From NCBI RefSeq assembly GCF_016592595.1, contig NZ_AP012977.1, forward strand, positions 248,001-312,000: a stretch of 64,000 nt of DNA. The letters run 5' to 3'. Both the position numbers and the translations under genes were made by a program. Position 1 is the first letter of the stretch; the number at the start of each line of letters is the position of its first letter. The notes beneath the pieces are model-generated. The model did not search any database, was not told where the DNA came from, and saw only the letters and a program-made list of their open reading frames with translations. Source of the DNA: Abyssogena phaseoliformis symbiont OG214 (lineage in GTDB: Bacteria > Pseudomonadota > Gammaproteobacteria > PS1 > Pseudothioglobaceae). Positions 1-9,178 of the stretch are shown piece after piece.

Positions 1-163
1 GGCCAATTTGGTATTGTTGCAGTTGATTAATAAAAACACGTCCTAGCATAAGGCTGATAAACAAGGCGCTTAGCATGGCCAGTACAGCCCGGACAGTTAA
101 GTAGTTTAAGACGCTAAATCCAGCGTCAAACTGAGCAAGAAAGTTGATTAATTCCAAAAACAT
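1..163 (-). CDS. mraY: MraY, N-terminal end only (window edge)
   Basis: MraY is phospho-N-acetylmuramoyl-pentapeptide transferase. It is an inner-membrane enzyme that makes lipid I from UDP-MurNAc-pentapeptide and undecaprenyl phosphate. Only the first 54 codons lie in the window. They read [20 protein letters not shown] and continue [20 protein letters not shown], which matches the amphipathic start and first membrane helix of the family (FNVFSYLTFRAI in E. coli). The ATG at 163 precedes the decayed prolyl isomerase on the same strand. The rest of the gene lies to the left of the window. Confidence 0.85.
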   Translation of the reverse strand, partial: MFLELINFLAQFDAGFSVLNYLTVRAVLAMLSALFISLMLGRVFINQLQQYQIG

Positions 164-168
164 AGAGT

Positions 169-1168
169 TTAGCGAATGTCGTTAATTGATAATAACTCTA
201 ACTTAAAGATTAAAATAGAGTCTTGAGAGAGATTACCACGCTTGCTGTTGCCATAAATTTGGTTGAAAGGGGTAATGGTGATACGCCTTTCACCAGGTGT
301 CATTTGCAGTACTTCATCATCAATAAGTTTGATAATAGTGCCAGAGCCTGCAGCGAATGGCAATGGTGTTTCGGCTTTTCGCATACTTGTTCCATCGCCT
401 AAATCAATGGATAAATTCACCTTAACTAAATCCCTTTTTTTTGGTTGATTACCTTTACCTGTTTGGTTAATTTCAACAAAATGTCCTACTGTCATCAGTT
501 TAGCATTTGGATAGTTTTGGTTGACAAATTTGACTAAGCTCTGTCTTTCCTGAGTCAGTTGTTGCTCTTCTTTGCTTGTGTATTTTGCATTAGTCGCTTG
601 AAATGCTGCTTCGTCAGTTTGAAAGTTTTTTGCCTTGTCGCCAATACGAATAATATTAACTTTGCGAATAAAGTCATCTTGTTTAATACGATTAACCACA
701 TTCATACCTTTAATAACACGACCAAAGACAGTGTGCTTGCCGTCTAGCCAAGGTGTGGCTTTATGAGTGATAAAAAATTGCGAGCCATTAGTATTAGGGC
801 CAGAATTTGCCATGGATAAAATACCACCATCATCATGCTTCAAATCGGTAATTTCATCCATAAATTGATAACCTGGACTGGCCAGTACCATTGACTTTTG
901 GATCGCCCCCTTGAACCATAAAATTATCAATCACTCGATGAAATTTTAAGCCATTGTAAAAAGGTTTTCCGATTTGAGTGTTTGAATGCTTTTTGCCTTG
1001 CGCTAAACCCACAAAATTAATCACGGTTAGTGGTGTTTTTTCAAACTCAAGGTTGACAATAATATCCCCTTGATTGGTATGTAAATTGGCGTATAAACCC
1101 TCTTCTAATTTGGCTTGTGACGGTAGTGAAATAATCAATGTTAACAGTAAGGATAAGCGATATATCAT
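169..1168 (-). pseudogene. Secreted dual-domain prolyl isomerase (cyclophilin + FKBP-like), frameshifted
   Basis: The chosen start (1168) gives a clear signal peptide, [20 protein letters not shown] cyclophilin domain follows, with [15 protein letters not shown], then in another frame [23 protein letters not shown] and [10 protein letters not shown]. About 50 linker residues lead to a C-terminal region that fits the FKBP fold: [44 protein letters not shown] and [10 protein letters not shown]. The cyclophilin is split near position 885, where GGCCAGTCCAGG has one C too many; removing it restores the family sequence GTG-S-PGY. Peptidyl-prolyl isomerases of this type assist folding in the periplasm. 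A cyclophilin-FKBP fusion is uncommon in bacteria. The FKBP call is by pattern only. A single base separates this from an intact gene, so translational frameshifting or a base-call error cannot be excluded. Confidence 0.75.
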
Positions 1169-1276
1169 GTCAATAATATGGTTGATGAAAACCAATTATG
1201 ATACCTAAAAACTGATTAGAAAAGATACCAACAATACGGTAAAATTTAGCTTAAATTTATTGTTACAACAGACTAG

Positions 1277-1519
<243 letters not shown>

Positions 1520-1549
1520 TCAAAACAACCTGCACTTGATTTATCTATC

Positions 1550-1572
1550 ATAAAAACTCGATACACGAGTTA
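1550..1572 (-). terminator. Hairpin terminator after the MNT-HEPN gene
   Basis: A perfect 6-bp stem (AACTCG / CGAGTT) with a 5-nt loop is followed on the minus strand by TTTTTA. It overlaps the stop codon of the leftward HEPN-coding frame, so it probably ends that transcript. It could also slow transcription coming from the ferredoxin gene. Confidence 0.6.
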
Positions 1573-2141
1573 ATCAAACGACTTAATCTTTTCTTCACAA
1601 AGCCGTTTGGTTAAAGTTTGCAAGTAAGTCACTCTGTCACTTAAATAGTTTAATTCTTCTTCTGTGATTTTATAATGCTCCGGGTAGCGCGCTTTAACAT
1701 AAGCTTGTTTAAGTAACTGGAAACAACGACGTTTAGATTTGTTATCTTGTAGAAAGATATCAATTAATACTTCATTTTGAAGGATTGCCATTGAACCAAG
1801 TTGTTGTAAATTATGAGTATAGGGTTTGTATTGGGTCAGCACTAAAGATAAGTAAGAATAATAGTGTTCAGTAGTTTGATGGAGTTCAAAGGCTGCTACA
1901 TTTAACTTTTTGCGTTTGAATGCGTGTTGGTATTGTTCAAAAAAATCACTAAAACATCATAATCACTGATATAACCAGTCTGTGGTTTGTTTACCCACTT
2001 GCCTGTAGCATGTGAACCATAAAGAATGACCTTAATGAGTTTGCCTGTTTTTTTGCCTGAGGCGAAACTAATAACCTCATTAAACTCTTCACGAATGACT
2101 TGGACAATTTGCCTTAGGTGCGTTTTCTTGTTGTTAGGCAA
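1570..2141 (-). pseudogene. MNT nucleotidyltransferase-HEPN protein, broken
   Basis: Two frames make up one former gene. The upstream part (from 2141) is a minimal nucleotidyltransferase domain with the GS-x10+-DxD signature (LYGSHATGKW, then ISDYDVLVI). The downstream part contains a HEPN domain in another frame: VAAFELHQTTEHYYSYLSLV, then LTQYKPYTHNLQQLG, running to the stop at 1570. The two parts are joined at about 1900-1925, where the frame changes and part of the linker appears to be deleted. MNT-HEPN proteins often act as toxin-antitoxin modules (HEPN RNase neutralised by MNT AMPylation). In single-chain form their role is less clear. With the frame broken, no functional product is expected. 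Confidence 0.75.
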
Positions 2142-2319
2142 GTGGTCTAGGGAGTCTTTCGTTTAGTTTTTAGTTTAAAGAATGCTTGTTGTTGATATGG
2201 ATTATACAGGGACAATTAAGGACATATGGCGTGGGACTGGTTTTAGTTTTAGGCGATGACGCGCTTGAGTTCAAGCGATGCTTTAGTGCTCAGTTGGGAT
2301 GATTTGTTAACTTTTATGT

Positions 2320-2350
2320 TTTTCACACCGCACTAAGAGTTAGTGTGAAG
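2320..2350 (-). terminator. Hairpin after the aminotransferase pseudogene
   Basis: Immediately downstream of the leftward aminotransferase stop, the minus strand reads TTCACACTAACTCTTAGTG followed by CGGTGTGAA. It can form an outer TTCACAC/GTGTGAA stem or an inner CACTAA/TTAGTG stem. The following bases are only moderately T/A-rich (AAACATAAAAG), so a terminator role is uncertain. Confidence 0.4.
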
Positions 2351-2361
2351 AAATACAACTA

Positions 2362-3480
2362 TTATTTGCTTGCTAAAATTTCCTCAAGTGCTGATAGGCA
2401 TAAAACGATATTTTCTTTTCTTGAAGCATAACCCATTAAACCAATACGCCAAACTTTGCCAGCATAAGCACCAAGACCTGCACCAATTTCAAGGTTGTAA
2501 TCATTCAGTAGAGTGGTACGAACTTGTGCATCATCAACACCTTCAGGGATAAACACAGAATTTAATTGTGGTAAGCGGTCTTTTTTATTCACTAAGAAGT
2601 TAATACCCATTGCCTCTAAACCATCTCTTAATAGCTCGTGGTTTTTTTGATGACGCGCCCAAGAGTTCTCAATACCTTCTTCTAATATCATGACCAATGA
2701 TTCGTGTAAACCGTATAGTGTATTCACAGGTACGGTGTGGTGATAGGTGCGTTTAGCGCCTTCACCCCAATATCCCATGACTAAATTAAGGTCTAAAAAC
2801 CAACTGCTAACAGGTGTTTTTCGTGTATTGAGTTTTTTAATAGCACGCTCGCCAAAGCTAATGGGCGAAATACCTGGCATGGCAGATAAACATTTTTGTG
2901 TGCCTGAATAAATCGCATCAATTTTCCATTCGTCAACACGCAATTCAGTACCACCTAAAGAAGTAACCGTGTCAATAATAGTAATACAATCATACTGGCG
3001 TGCAAGTTTGCATGAGGCTTTAGCGTCAGATTGCGCACCTGTTGAAGTCCTCAGCATGCACAAAAGCAACAATATTGGCATCTGGGTTATTTTTAAAGCT
3101 CCTTCTAGCTTGTCAACACTGACCGCCTCGCCCCAATTATCCTCAACAATAATTGCTTCACCTCCCAAACGAGTTATATTTTCTTTCATACTCATGCTAA
3201 ATACGCCATCAATACACACAATAACTTTATCACCAGGCTCAACTAAATTGGCAAAACAAGTCTCCATGCCCGAAGAACCAGGTCCTGATACAGGCATGGT
3301 TAACTCGTTTTCAGTTTTAAAAATAGTTTTTAAACCTTCTTTAGTCTCATCCATCATGCCCACAAAAGCAGGGTCTAGATGACCAATGGTAGGCCTTCCA
3401 TGGCGGATAAAATTCTTGGATGTACATCAAGAAGGACCTGGTCCCATTAACGTTCTTACTGGCGGATTAAATGATTGCAT
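2362..3480 (-). pseudogene. Class V aminotransferase (alanine/serine-glyoxylate type), four indels
   Basis: The family is PLP-dependent, AGXT-like. It transfers an amino group to glyoxylate, giving glycine. The start at 3480 opens MQSFNPPVRTLMGPGPS and then hits TGA. An extra T there (about 3427) is followed by a one-base deletion at about 3402, after which the sequence reads RPTIGHLDPAFVGMMDE. A second pair of indels lies at about 3095 (one A missing) and about 3049 (one G extra). Between them, the family sequence DANIVAFVHAE is read out of frame. The rest is well preserved: SGPGSSGMET, TSTGAQSDAKA, DTVTSLGG, the PLP-lysine region YSGTQKCLS and the C-terminal VWRIGLMGYAS. The pairs restore the frame, so a 333-residue reading frame remains from 3363, but the start region and a core strand are lost or garbled. 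Confidence 0.8.
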
Positions 3481-3527
3481 AATACTATAGGATTAAAATA
3501 AATAAAAAAACCATTATAATAGTTTAG

Positions 3528-3680
3528 ATGTCAATTATTTATGAATTATCACTTTCTTTATATGAGGGTATTGCGGGTGATTATTGAGAGAACATCATCA
3601 ATCACCTTCAAAAAAATAAAAATAATGAGCCATATTTAGACCAAGATTTAAAAGTATTTATTGAAGAGATGATTATATAA
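3528..3680 (+). pseudogene. Small reading frame with one in-frame stop, unrecognised
   Basis: From ATG 3528 the frame gives MSIIYELSLSLYEGIAGDY, a TGA, then 31 more residues (ENIINHLQKNKNNEPYLD and on) ending at TAA 3680. The composition on both sides of the TGA looks protein-like, so this may be a decayed small gene linked to the neighbouring toxin-antitoxin pair. I do not recognise the family, and chance cannot be excluded. Confidence 0.3.
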
Positions 3681-3752
3681 TCAGAAATAATAGACAATGA
3701 TATGTCAAAATACAGTTAACAATGATTTTTACAGTTAATTGGAGAAAATAAT

Positions 3753-3965
3753 ATGATTACAATATCGCCTAAAGATATGACAATGGCAGAGAAGTTATCT
3801 ACTATGGAGATACTTTGGAACGACTTGTGCCAACATAGTTCGTTTGAATCGCCCAATTGGCATGAGTCTGTGCTAAATTCGCGCGAACAACAATATGCAG
3901 GTGGTGCTCAGCTTCCTATGGACTGGGAGAAGGCTAAGCAACAAATACGCAATAAGACTGAATGA
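3753..3965 (+). CDS. Type II antitoxin, addiction module component family
   Basis: This 70-residue protein resembles the TIGR02574-type addiction module antitoxins. They have a short helical N-terminus (DMTMAEKLSTMEILWNDL) and a conserved tail with PNWHESVLNSREQQYAGG and PMDWEKAKQQIR. It would bind and neutralise the ParE/RelE-like toxin encoded next, and probably repress the shared promoter. It has a Shine-Dalgarno sequence (TTGGAGAAAATA) before the ATG and overlaps the toxin start by ATGA. It is intact although its neighbours on both sides are decayed. Confidence 0.8.
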   Translation: MITISPKDMTMAEKLSTMEILWNDLCQHSSFESPNWHESVLNSREQQYAGGAQLPMDWEKAKQQIRNKTE

Positions 3966-4255
3966 ACATAAAAATATTGCCGATAGCTAATGACGATTTG
4001 CTTAATGGTTATCAATTTTATGAACAGCAGAAAAAAGGTTTAGGCAGTTATTTCCTTGATAGTTTGTTTTCAGATGTTGATTCACTGCTTATTTATCATG
4101 GGACGCATTTAATTCTTTTTGGGAAGTATTATCGCTTACTTTCAAAGCGTTTTCCTTTTGCTATTTACTATACAGTTAAAGACGGGGAAATTATTATTTA
4201 TGCAGTACTTGATTGTCGAAAAGAGCCAGCTTGGATAGAAAGCAGATTTGATTAA
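3962..4255 (+). CDS. ParE/RelE-superfamily toxin
   Basis: This 97-residue protein has the ParE-like layout. N-terminal helices (ANDDLLNGYQFYEQQKKGLG) are followed by the beta sheet ending FPFAIYYTVKDGEIIIYAVL and a short C-terminal segment DCRKEPAWIESRF. Family members block gyrase or cleave mRNA; the sequence does not say which. It is translationally coupled to the antitoxin (ATGA overlap). Its stop overlaps the next ATG (TAATG), so the module runs directly into glcD. The gene is intact and of normal length. Confidence 0.82.
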   Translation: MNIKILPIANDDLLNGYQFYEQQKKGLGSYFLDSLFSDVDSLLIYHGTHLILFGKYYRLLSKRFPFAIYYTVKDGEIIIYAVLDCRKEPAWIESRFD

Positions 4256-5387
4256 TGGAAGTCATACAGCGACTTTTAACACAATTACCTAAGGGTAATG
4301 TCCTCACGGGCAAGGAAAACACTCGTCCGTTTGAGTGCGATGGTTTGAGTGTATACAGGCAAAAGCCTTTGGCAGTGGTGTTGCCAGAAAATGTTGAGCA
4401 AATTAAACAAATATTGAAAATTTGTAAGGCTAACAACACGCCAATGGTAACAAGGGGTGCAGGGACGGGTTTAGCAGGTGGGGCAATGCCGCTTGAAAAT
4501 TCAGTTGTGTTAGGTTTGTCTAAGTTAAATCAAGTGAAATCAATTGATGTGAAAAATCGACTGGCTGTGGTTGAGAATTCTGGCGGGGTGCATTGTTTGA
4601 AATACGGGCTAACCATGCATAATGTTGAGGCAATTAAAATGTTAACCATTGATGGTGATGAGTTAATACTGTTTCGTCAGGATGATGGATTGGGGTTATT
4701 GGCGTTGATGAATGGTTCAGAGGGTTTGCTAAAGTTGGTTATCCGCTAGATGCTAAGGCGTTATTACTTTGCGAACTTGATGGTACGCAGATGCAAGTGC
4801 AAGCAGAACTTGACAGTGTATTAAAAGTCTTATCAGGCGCATCGACTTTGAAAGTATCTGAAAGTGAAGAAGAGCGACTCAATTTTTGGAAAGGACGCAA
4901 GTCTGCTTTTCCTGCAGTAGGTAGATTGTCTCCTGATTATTATTGTATGGATGGCACAATTCCAAGGCGACATTTGGCAGATATGTTGGAAAAAATTAAC
5001 GAATTAAGCCAAAAATATCAACTCAGAGTCGCCAATGTGTTCCATGCAGGTGATGGAAATCTACATCCGCTTATTTTGTACGATGCAAATATAGAGGGTG
5101 AATTAGAAAAAGTGGAAGAATTCGGTACTGAGATTTTAAAACTTAGTGTAGATATGGGCGGTACTATCACAGGGGAGCATGGTGTGGGTATTGAGAAATT
5201 AAACGCTATGTATCATCAATTCAATGCAAAAGAATTGGCAATTTTTCACAAAATTAAAGCTATATTTGACCCTAAATCTTTGCTCAATCCTGGAAAAGCC
5301 GTACCAGAATTACACCGCTGTGCAGAATTAGGTGCAATGTATGTACATCATGGCAAATTGCCTCATCCTGAATTGGAGCGCTTTTAA
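4255..5387 (+). pseudogene. glcD: Glycolate oxidase subunit GlcD, internal deletions and frameshift
   Basis: GlcD is the FAD-linked catalytic subunit of glycolate dehydrogenase (glycolate to glyoxylate). The N-terminal FAD-binding part is recognisable (RPFECDGLSVYRQKPLAVVL, TRGAGTGLAGGAMP). The text then jumps from NRLAVV to ENSGGVHCLKYG, which loses about 35 residues of the FAD site. A second deletion follows NGSEGLLK, and the frame changes before GYPLDAKALLLCELDG. The C-terminal part is well preserved (ANVFHAGDGNLHPLILYD, GGTITGEHGVGIEK, FDPKSLLNPGK). Total coding length is about 375 residues against roughly 500 in the family. It starts on the TAATG overlap with the toxin gene. Confidence 0.9.
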
Positions 5388-5839
5388 TGTCAAATCGAAT
5401 TATTCAATTGCAACAACTGATTAAAAACGCTAACAATTTACACATTAATAGTGAGCGGCTAGCACATACAGGTGTGATTGAATATTTTCCAGAAGAGTTG
5501 GTTATTACAATCAAAGCTGGCACCAAAATTAGTAACATTCAGACGGAACTGGCTAAGCATAACCAAACGTTGCCGTTTTTTATAAAAACGGCTGATATGA
5601 GTATTTAAATTTTGGTGGTCAAATGATGAAAAATATAGCAGGCTATGATGTAGCACGTTTATTAGTTGGCTCAAAAGGTAAGTTGGTTGTCATTACACAA
5701 ATTAGTTTTAAGGTCATGCCAATCTCTAATATGACCCAATTATCAGCACCCATTAAGCGAGTAACTACCTCACAGCTGCGCCAAACAAATTGAGCAAAAA
5801 TTAAAACAAGTGTTTGACCCTAGGGGTGTTTTTAACTAG
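5387..5839 (+). pseudogene. glcE: Glycolate oxidase subunit GlcE, remnant
   Basis: GlcE is the second FAD-domain subunit of glycolate oxidase. Three remnants are visible. The N-terminus reads LAHTGVIEYFPEELVITIKA and continues AGTKISNIQTELAKHNQTLP. A shifted middle segment reads MMKNIAGYDVARLLVGSKGK. The extreme C-terminus is KQIEQKLKQVFDPRGVFN, ending at TAG 5837-5839. Most of the central and C-terminal coding sequence is deleted (about 150 codons against about 350). The first ATG overlaps the glcD stop, and the last stop overlaps the GTG of glcF, so the ancestral operon spacing is preserved. Confidence 0.85.
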
Positions 5840-6972
5840 TGCAAACCATCGACATTCAAAATCTCAAAGCCAACGACATAATTCGTAAATGCGTGCATTG
5901 CGGATTTTGCCTAGCTACTTGTCCGACTTATCAATTATTAGGTGATGAATTAGATTCACCCCTCGGGCGTATTTATTTGATTAAATCGGCTTTAGAAAAT
6001 CATCATTTTTCCAAGCAAAGTATTATTCATTTGGATCGTTGTTTAACGTGCAGGTCATGTGAAACCACTTGTCCATCAGGTGTTGAATATGGTCAATTAG
6101 TAGATATTGGGCGTGAATTTGTAGAACAAAAACGCCCACTTTGGCAAAAGGCGTATCGATACTTTGTTCGTCAATTTTTAACCACGCCTATCTTATTCAA
6201 CCCAATTGGGCTTATGTTTAGGCATTTTAAAATCAAAGGAAGACCTATTAAATCCATTGTAAAAATTGGCAAAGTTTTGTTGTTAGGTGGCTGTGTGCAA
6301 CTTGTACTTGCGCCTAATATTAACCATAGTATTAAAAACATTCTAGCAAAATTAGGCTATGAAACTGTAGAAACGCCACAAAAACAATGCTGCGGCGCGG
6401 TTTGACCAATATTTAAGTGCTAGTCACGACGGCCTTGGCTAAAATTAAGCAAAATATTGACACTTGGCTTAAAATTGAGGCTGAGGTAATTATTTCTAGT
6501 GCCAGTGGCTGTGGATTAATGGTTAAAGACTATGCATCTATGTTTGAAGCATCAGACCCTTATTATCAAAAAGCGCAACTCATTGTTAATAAAACCAAAG
6601 ACATTGCTGAGTTTTTAGCTGACCAAAGATTTAAGCCAGCTTAATTTAGAAAAAGTTGATATGTCTTATCATGAGCCTTGTACATTGCAACATGGTCAGC
6701 AATTAGGCGGATTGGTTGATTCTATTTTGAATTCACTAGGTTATCAGCAAATGCCTGTTGTTGATTCACATTTATGCTGTGGCTCTGCAGGCACGTATTC
6801 CATTTTTCAGCCAAAATTATCACAACAATTAAGAGCCAATAAACTCAAACATTTACAAGCAAGTAATCCACAAATGATTGTAACTACGAATATAGGTTGT
6901 TTAATGTATCTGCAAAAATAGGCAAAAATCCCTGTCAAACATTGGGTTGAATTATTGGATAATCAGGCTTAG
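5839..6972 (+). pseudogene. glcF: Glycolate oxidase iron-sulfur subunit GlcF, multiple lesions
   Basis: GlcF is the [4Fe-4S] electron-transfer subunit. Both ferredoxin-like cluster motifs are intact in the first frame (CVHCGFCLATCPTY and CLTCRSCETTCPSG). After the first CCG motif (KQCCGAV) the frame is lost near 6400 and again near 6640. It also meets a stop at 6919 that interrupts the tail (AKIPVKHWVELLDNQA, ending at 6972). Segments between the lesions are still conserved: SSASGCGLMVKDY, MSYHEPCTLQHGQQLGG, LCCGSAGTYSI. A run of 188 intact residues remains at the N-terminus, but the complex would be without GlcD and GlcE in any case. Confidence 0.88.
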
Positions 6973-6991
6973 TTAATTTATATAAACATCT

Positions 6992-8308
6992 ATGAGTAGA
7001 AGAAGAAAGCTAAAAGCTAAAACTTACGAGTTAAATATAGAGTCACTTTCTCACGAAGGGCGGGGGATTGCACGTTTTGAAGATAAGGTTATTTTTGTGA
7101 GCGGTGCGTTATCAGGCGAACTTGTGATTGTTGATCGCACATTTTCACGTGCTAAATTTGAAGAGGCTGATGTTAAGCAAGTATTAAAGCCTGCGGCTAA
7201 TCGAATCACACCTAAATGTGACGTATTTGGTATTTGTGGCGGTTGTTCGTTTCAACATTTATCCAGTGAAGATCAAATACAGGCTAAGGGTAATTGGCTA
7301 AAAGATGTGTTTGCTAATCAGGTAAAAATTGAGCCTAAGACTTGGTTAAAGCCACTTCAAGTTCAAAGTTGGGGCTATCGGCGTAAGGCTAGATTGGGTA
7401 TTCGATATGTGGCTAAAAAAGACAAAGTATTGGTTGGGTTTAGAGAAAAAAAATCTTCATTTATCACCAATATGAGTCGCTGCGAGATTTTGCATCCATC
7501 CATAGGTGAGCATCTTGAAGTACTTGCTGATTGTATTGAAAGGCTTAGTATTAAGTCCAGTATTCCACAGTTTGAAGTGGCAATTGCTGAAAATAATACG
7601 GTTCTTATTTTAAAACACCTTGAACCTTTGAGTGTAAAAGATGAGCAAATATTAGTAGATTGTGCCCAACAATTAAACATTGCCTTTTATACCCAAAGCG
7701 GTGGTTTAGACAGTGTTAAGCCATTAGGAAAGCCTGTTATGCTAACATATTCACACCCTAATCATGATATTATCATGGAATTTTTACCCACTGATTTTGT
7801 TCAAGTGAACTTTAAACTTAATCAGAAAATGGTTGATTTAGCATTAGAATTACTTGAACTTAATGAGTTTGATGAGGTGATTGATTTATTCTGCGGTCTG
7901 GGTAACTTTACCTTGCCAATTGCAAGACATGCTAAGCATGTGGCGGGTATTGAAGGTGATTTAGGATTGGTTGAAAGGGCAAAGTACAATGCTGAAAAAA
8001 ACAGCATTACCAATGTTGATTTTTATAAGGCAGATTTATTTAAAGAAGTGGCAGGCTTTGAGTGGTTTAGAGGTAAGACTTACAACAAAGCACTTATTGA
8101 CCCAGCTAGATCTGGTGCAATTGAAATTGTAGAGTTACTGCCTAAATTAGGCGTAACAAGATTGGTGTATGTGTCATGTAATCCTGCGACATTGGCTCGC
8201 GATACCATCAAGTTAATTGAGCTTGGGTTTACGCTTGAAACTGCAGGGGTGATGGATATGTTCCCTCAAACTGCTCATGTAGAATCCATTGCTTTATTTA
8301 CTCGATGA
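6992..8308 (+). CDS. rlmD: 23S rRNA (uracil-1939 C5)-methyltransferase RlmD
   Basis: This 438-residue protein is close to the family length. It has an N-terminal TRAM domain (ELNIESLSHEGRGIARFEDK) and a [4Fe-4S] cysteine cluster in CDVFGICGGCSFQH plus a later Cys (SRCEIL). The C-terminal SAM-dependent methyltransferase domain carries DLFCGLGNFTLP, IDPARSG and the catalytic-cysteine motif VYVSCNPATLARD. It methylates U1939 of 23S rRNA. Its TGA overlaps the ATG of the broken L,D-transpeptidase gene (ATGA), which suggests one transcript. Confidence 0.95.
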   Translation: MSRRRKLKAKTYELNIESLSHEGRGIARFEDKVIFVSGALSGELVIVDRTFSRAKFEEADVKQVLKPAANRITPKCDVFGICGGCSFQHLSSEDQIQAKGNWLKDVFANQVKIEPKTWLKPLQVQSWGYRRKARLGIRYVAKKDKVLVGFREKKSSFITNMSRCEILHPSIGEHLEVLADCIERLSIKSSIPQFEVAIAENNTVLILKHLEPLSVKDEQILVDCAQQLNIAFYTQSGGLDSVKPLGKPVMLTYSHPNHDIIMEFLPTDFVQVNFKLNQKMVDLALELLELNEFDEVIDLFCGLGNFTLPIARHAKHVAGIEGDLGLVERAKYNAEKNSITNVDFYKADLFKEVAGFEWFRGKTYNKALIDPARSGAIEIVELLPKLGVTRLVYVSCNPATLARDTIKLIELGFTLETAGVMDMFPQTAHVESIALFTR

Positions 8309-8768
8309 TAAACATCAATATCAGCACCTAAACTTTGGATTATTATCAAGATAACGTCTTGCAAAAATCTTATCCAATTTCAAGTTCAATCAATGGTGTG
8401 GGCGAGGTAAAGGATTCATTTTGTACGCCAACTGGGCGATTTAAAATCAGTGAAAAAATTGGCGATAATGTAAAATTAGGCACTGTATTTATTGCTAGAA
8501 TACTAACAGGTGAGATTTATTCAAAACAATTATTTGATGAACAAGCTGATAAAGATTGGATATTAACTCGAATTTTATGGCTTGTGATGGGGTTGAAAAG
8601 CATAATAAAAACACGTATGAGCGTTATATTTATATTCACGGTTCACCCGATGAACTTATGATGGGCATTCCTAAGTCAAAAGGCTGTATTCGTATGCGAA
8701 ATCAAGATATTGTTGAATTATTTGAAAGGGTTCACATAGGGGAAGATATTGCTATAATTGAGCGATGA
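8305..8768 (+). pseudogene. L,D-transpeptidase (YkuD family), nonsense and frameshift
   Basis: The family cross-links peptidoglycan or anchors lipoprotein through an active-site cysteine. From the ATG overlapping rlmD the text is MININIST, a TAA at 8329 (CAA to TAA would restore STQTLDYYQDN), then NGVGEVKDSFCTPTGRFKIS. A one-base indel near 8583 shifts the frame before TYERYIYIHGSPDE. The catalytic motif is intact in the second frame: IPKSKGCIRMRNQDIVELF (SxGCIRM). With a nonsense codon and a frameshift it should be inactive, but the catalytic end is undamaged, so loss is recent. Confidence 0.82.
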
Positions 8769-9178
8769 ATCAGTTAATACAATACCTGCCCAAAAAAGCC
8801 TTTGAACGCCTACAGGCCAATAAAAATGCCGTTTTGATTGACGTGCGTTGCGAAGCAGAAAATAAATTTGTTGGTAGGCCTATTGAATGTATTTTTGTAC
8901 CTTGGCTTGATGACCCTGATTGGGAGCCTAATGAGGGTGAATTTATTGCCGTTATTAAACGTTTTATTGGTGAGAAAAATAACTTCTTAGAACGTGAGAT
9001 TATTTTAATTTGTCGTAGTGGTTATCGTTCAAATGATGCAGGGAAATGCTTAATTGAGCATGGCTTTACCAGTGTGGCACATGTGGTGAGTGGCTTTGAA
9101 GGGGATCTTGATGAAAATGACCAGCGAGGTAACTTAAATGGTTGGCGCCATAACGGCATGCCTTGGTTGCAATGTTAG
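8765..9178 (+). CDS. Rhodanese-like domain protein
   Basis: This 137-residue single-domain rhodanese has the standard elements. NAVLIDVRCEAENKFVGRP is the first conserved region. The active-site loop is IILICRSGYRSNDA, with the catalytic Cys in CRSGYRS. VVSGFEGDLDENDQR and NGWRHNGMPW form the C-terminal end. It probably transfers sulfane sulfur; the substrate is unknown. It overlaps the end of the transpeptidase remnant by ATGA and is followed directly by ampG. Confidence 0.88.
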   Translation: MNQLIQYLPKKAFERLQANKNAVLIDVRCEAENKFVGRPIECIFVPWLDDPDWEPNEGEFIAVIKRFIGEKNNFLEREIILICRSGYRSNDAGKCLIEHGFTSVAHVVSGFEGDLDENDQRGNLNGWRHNGMPWLQC

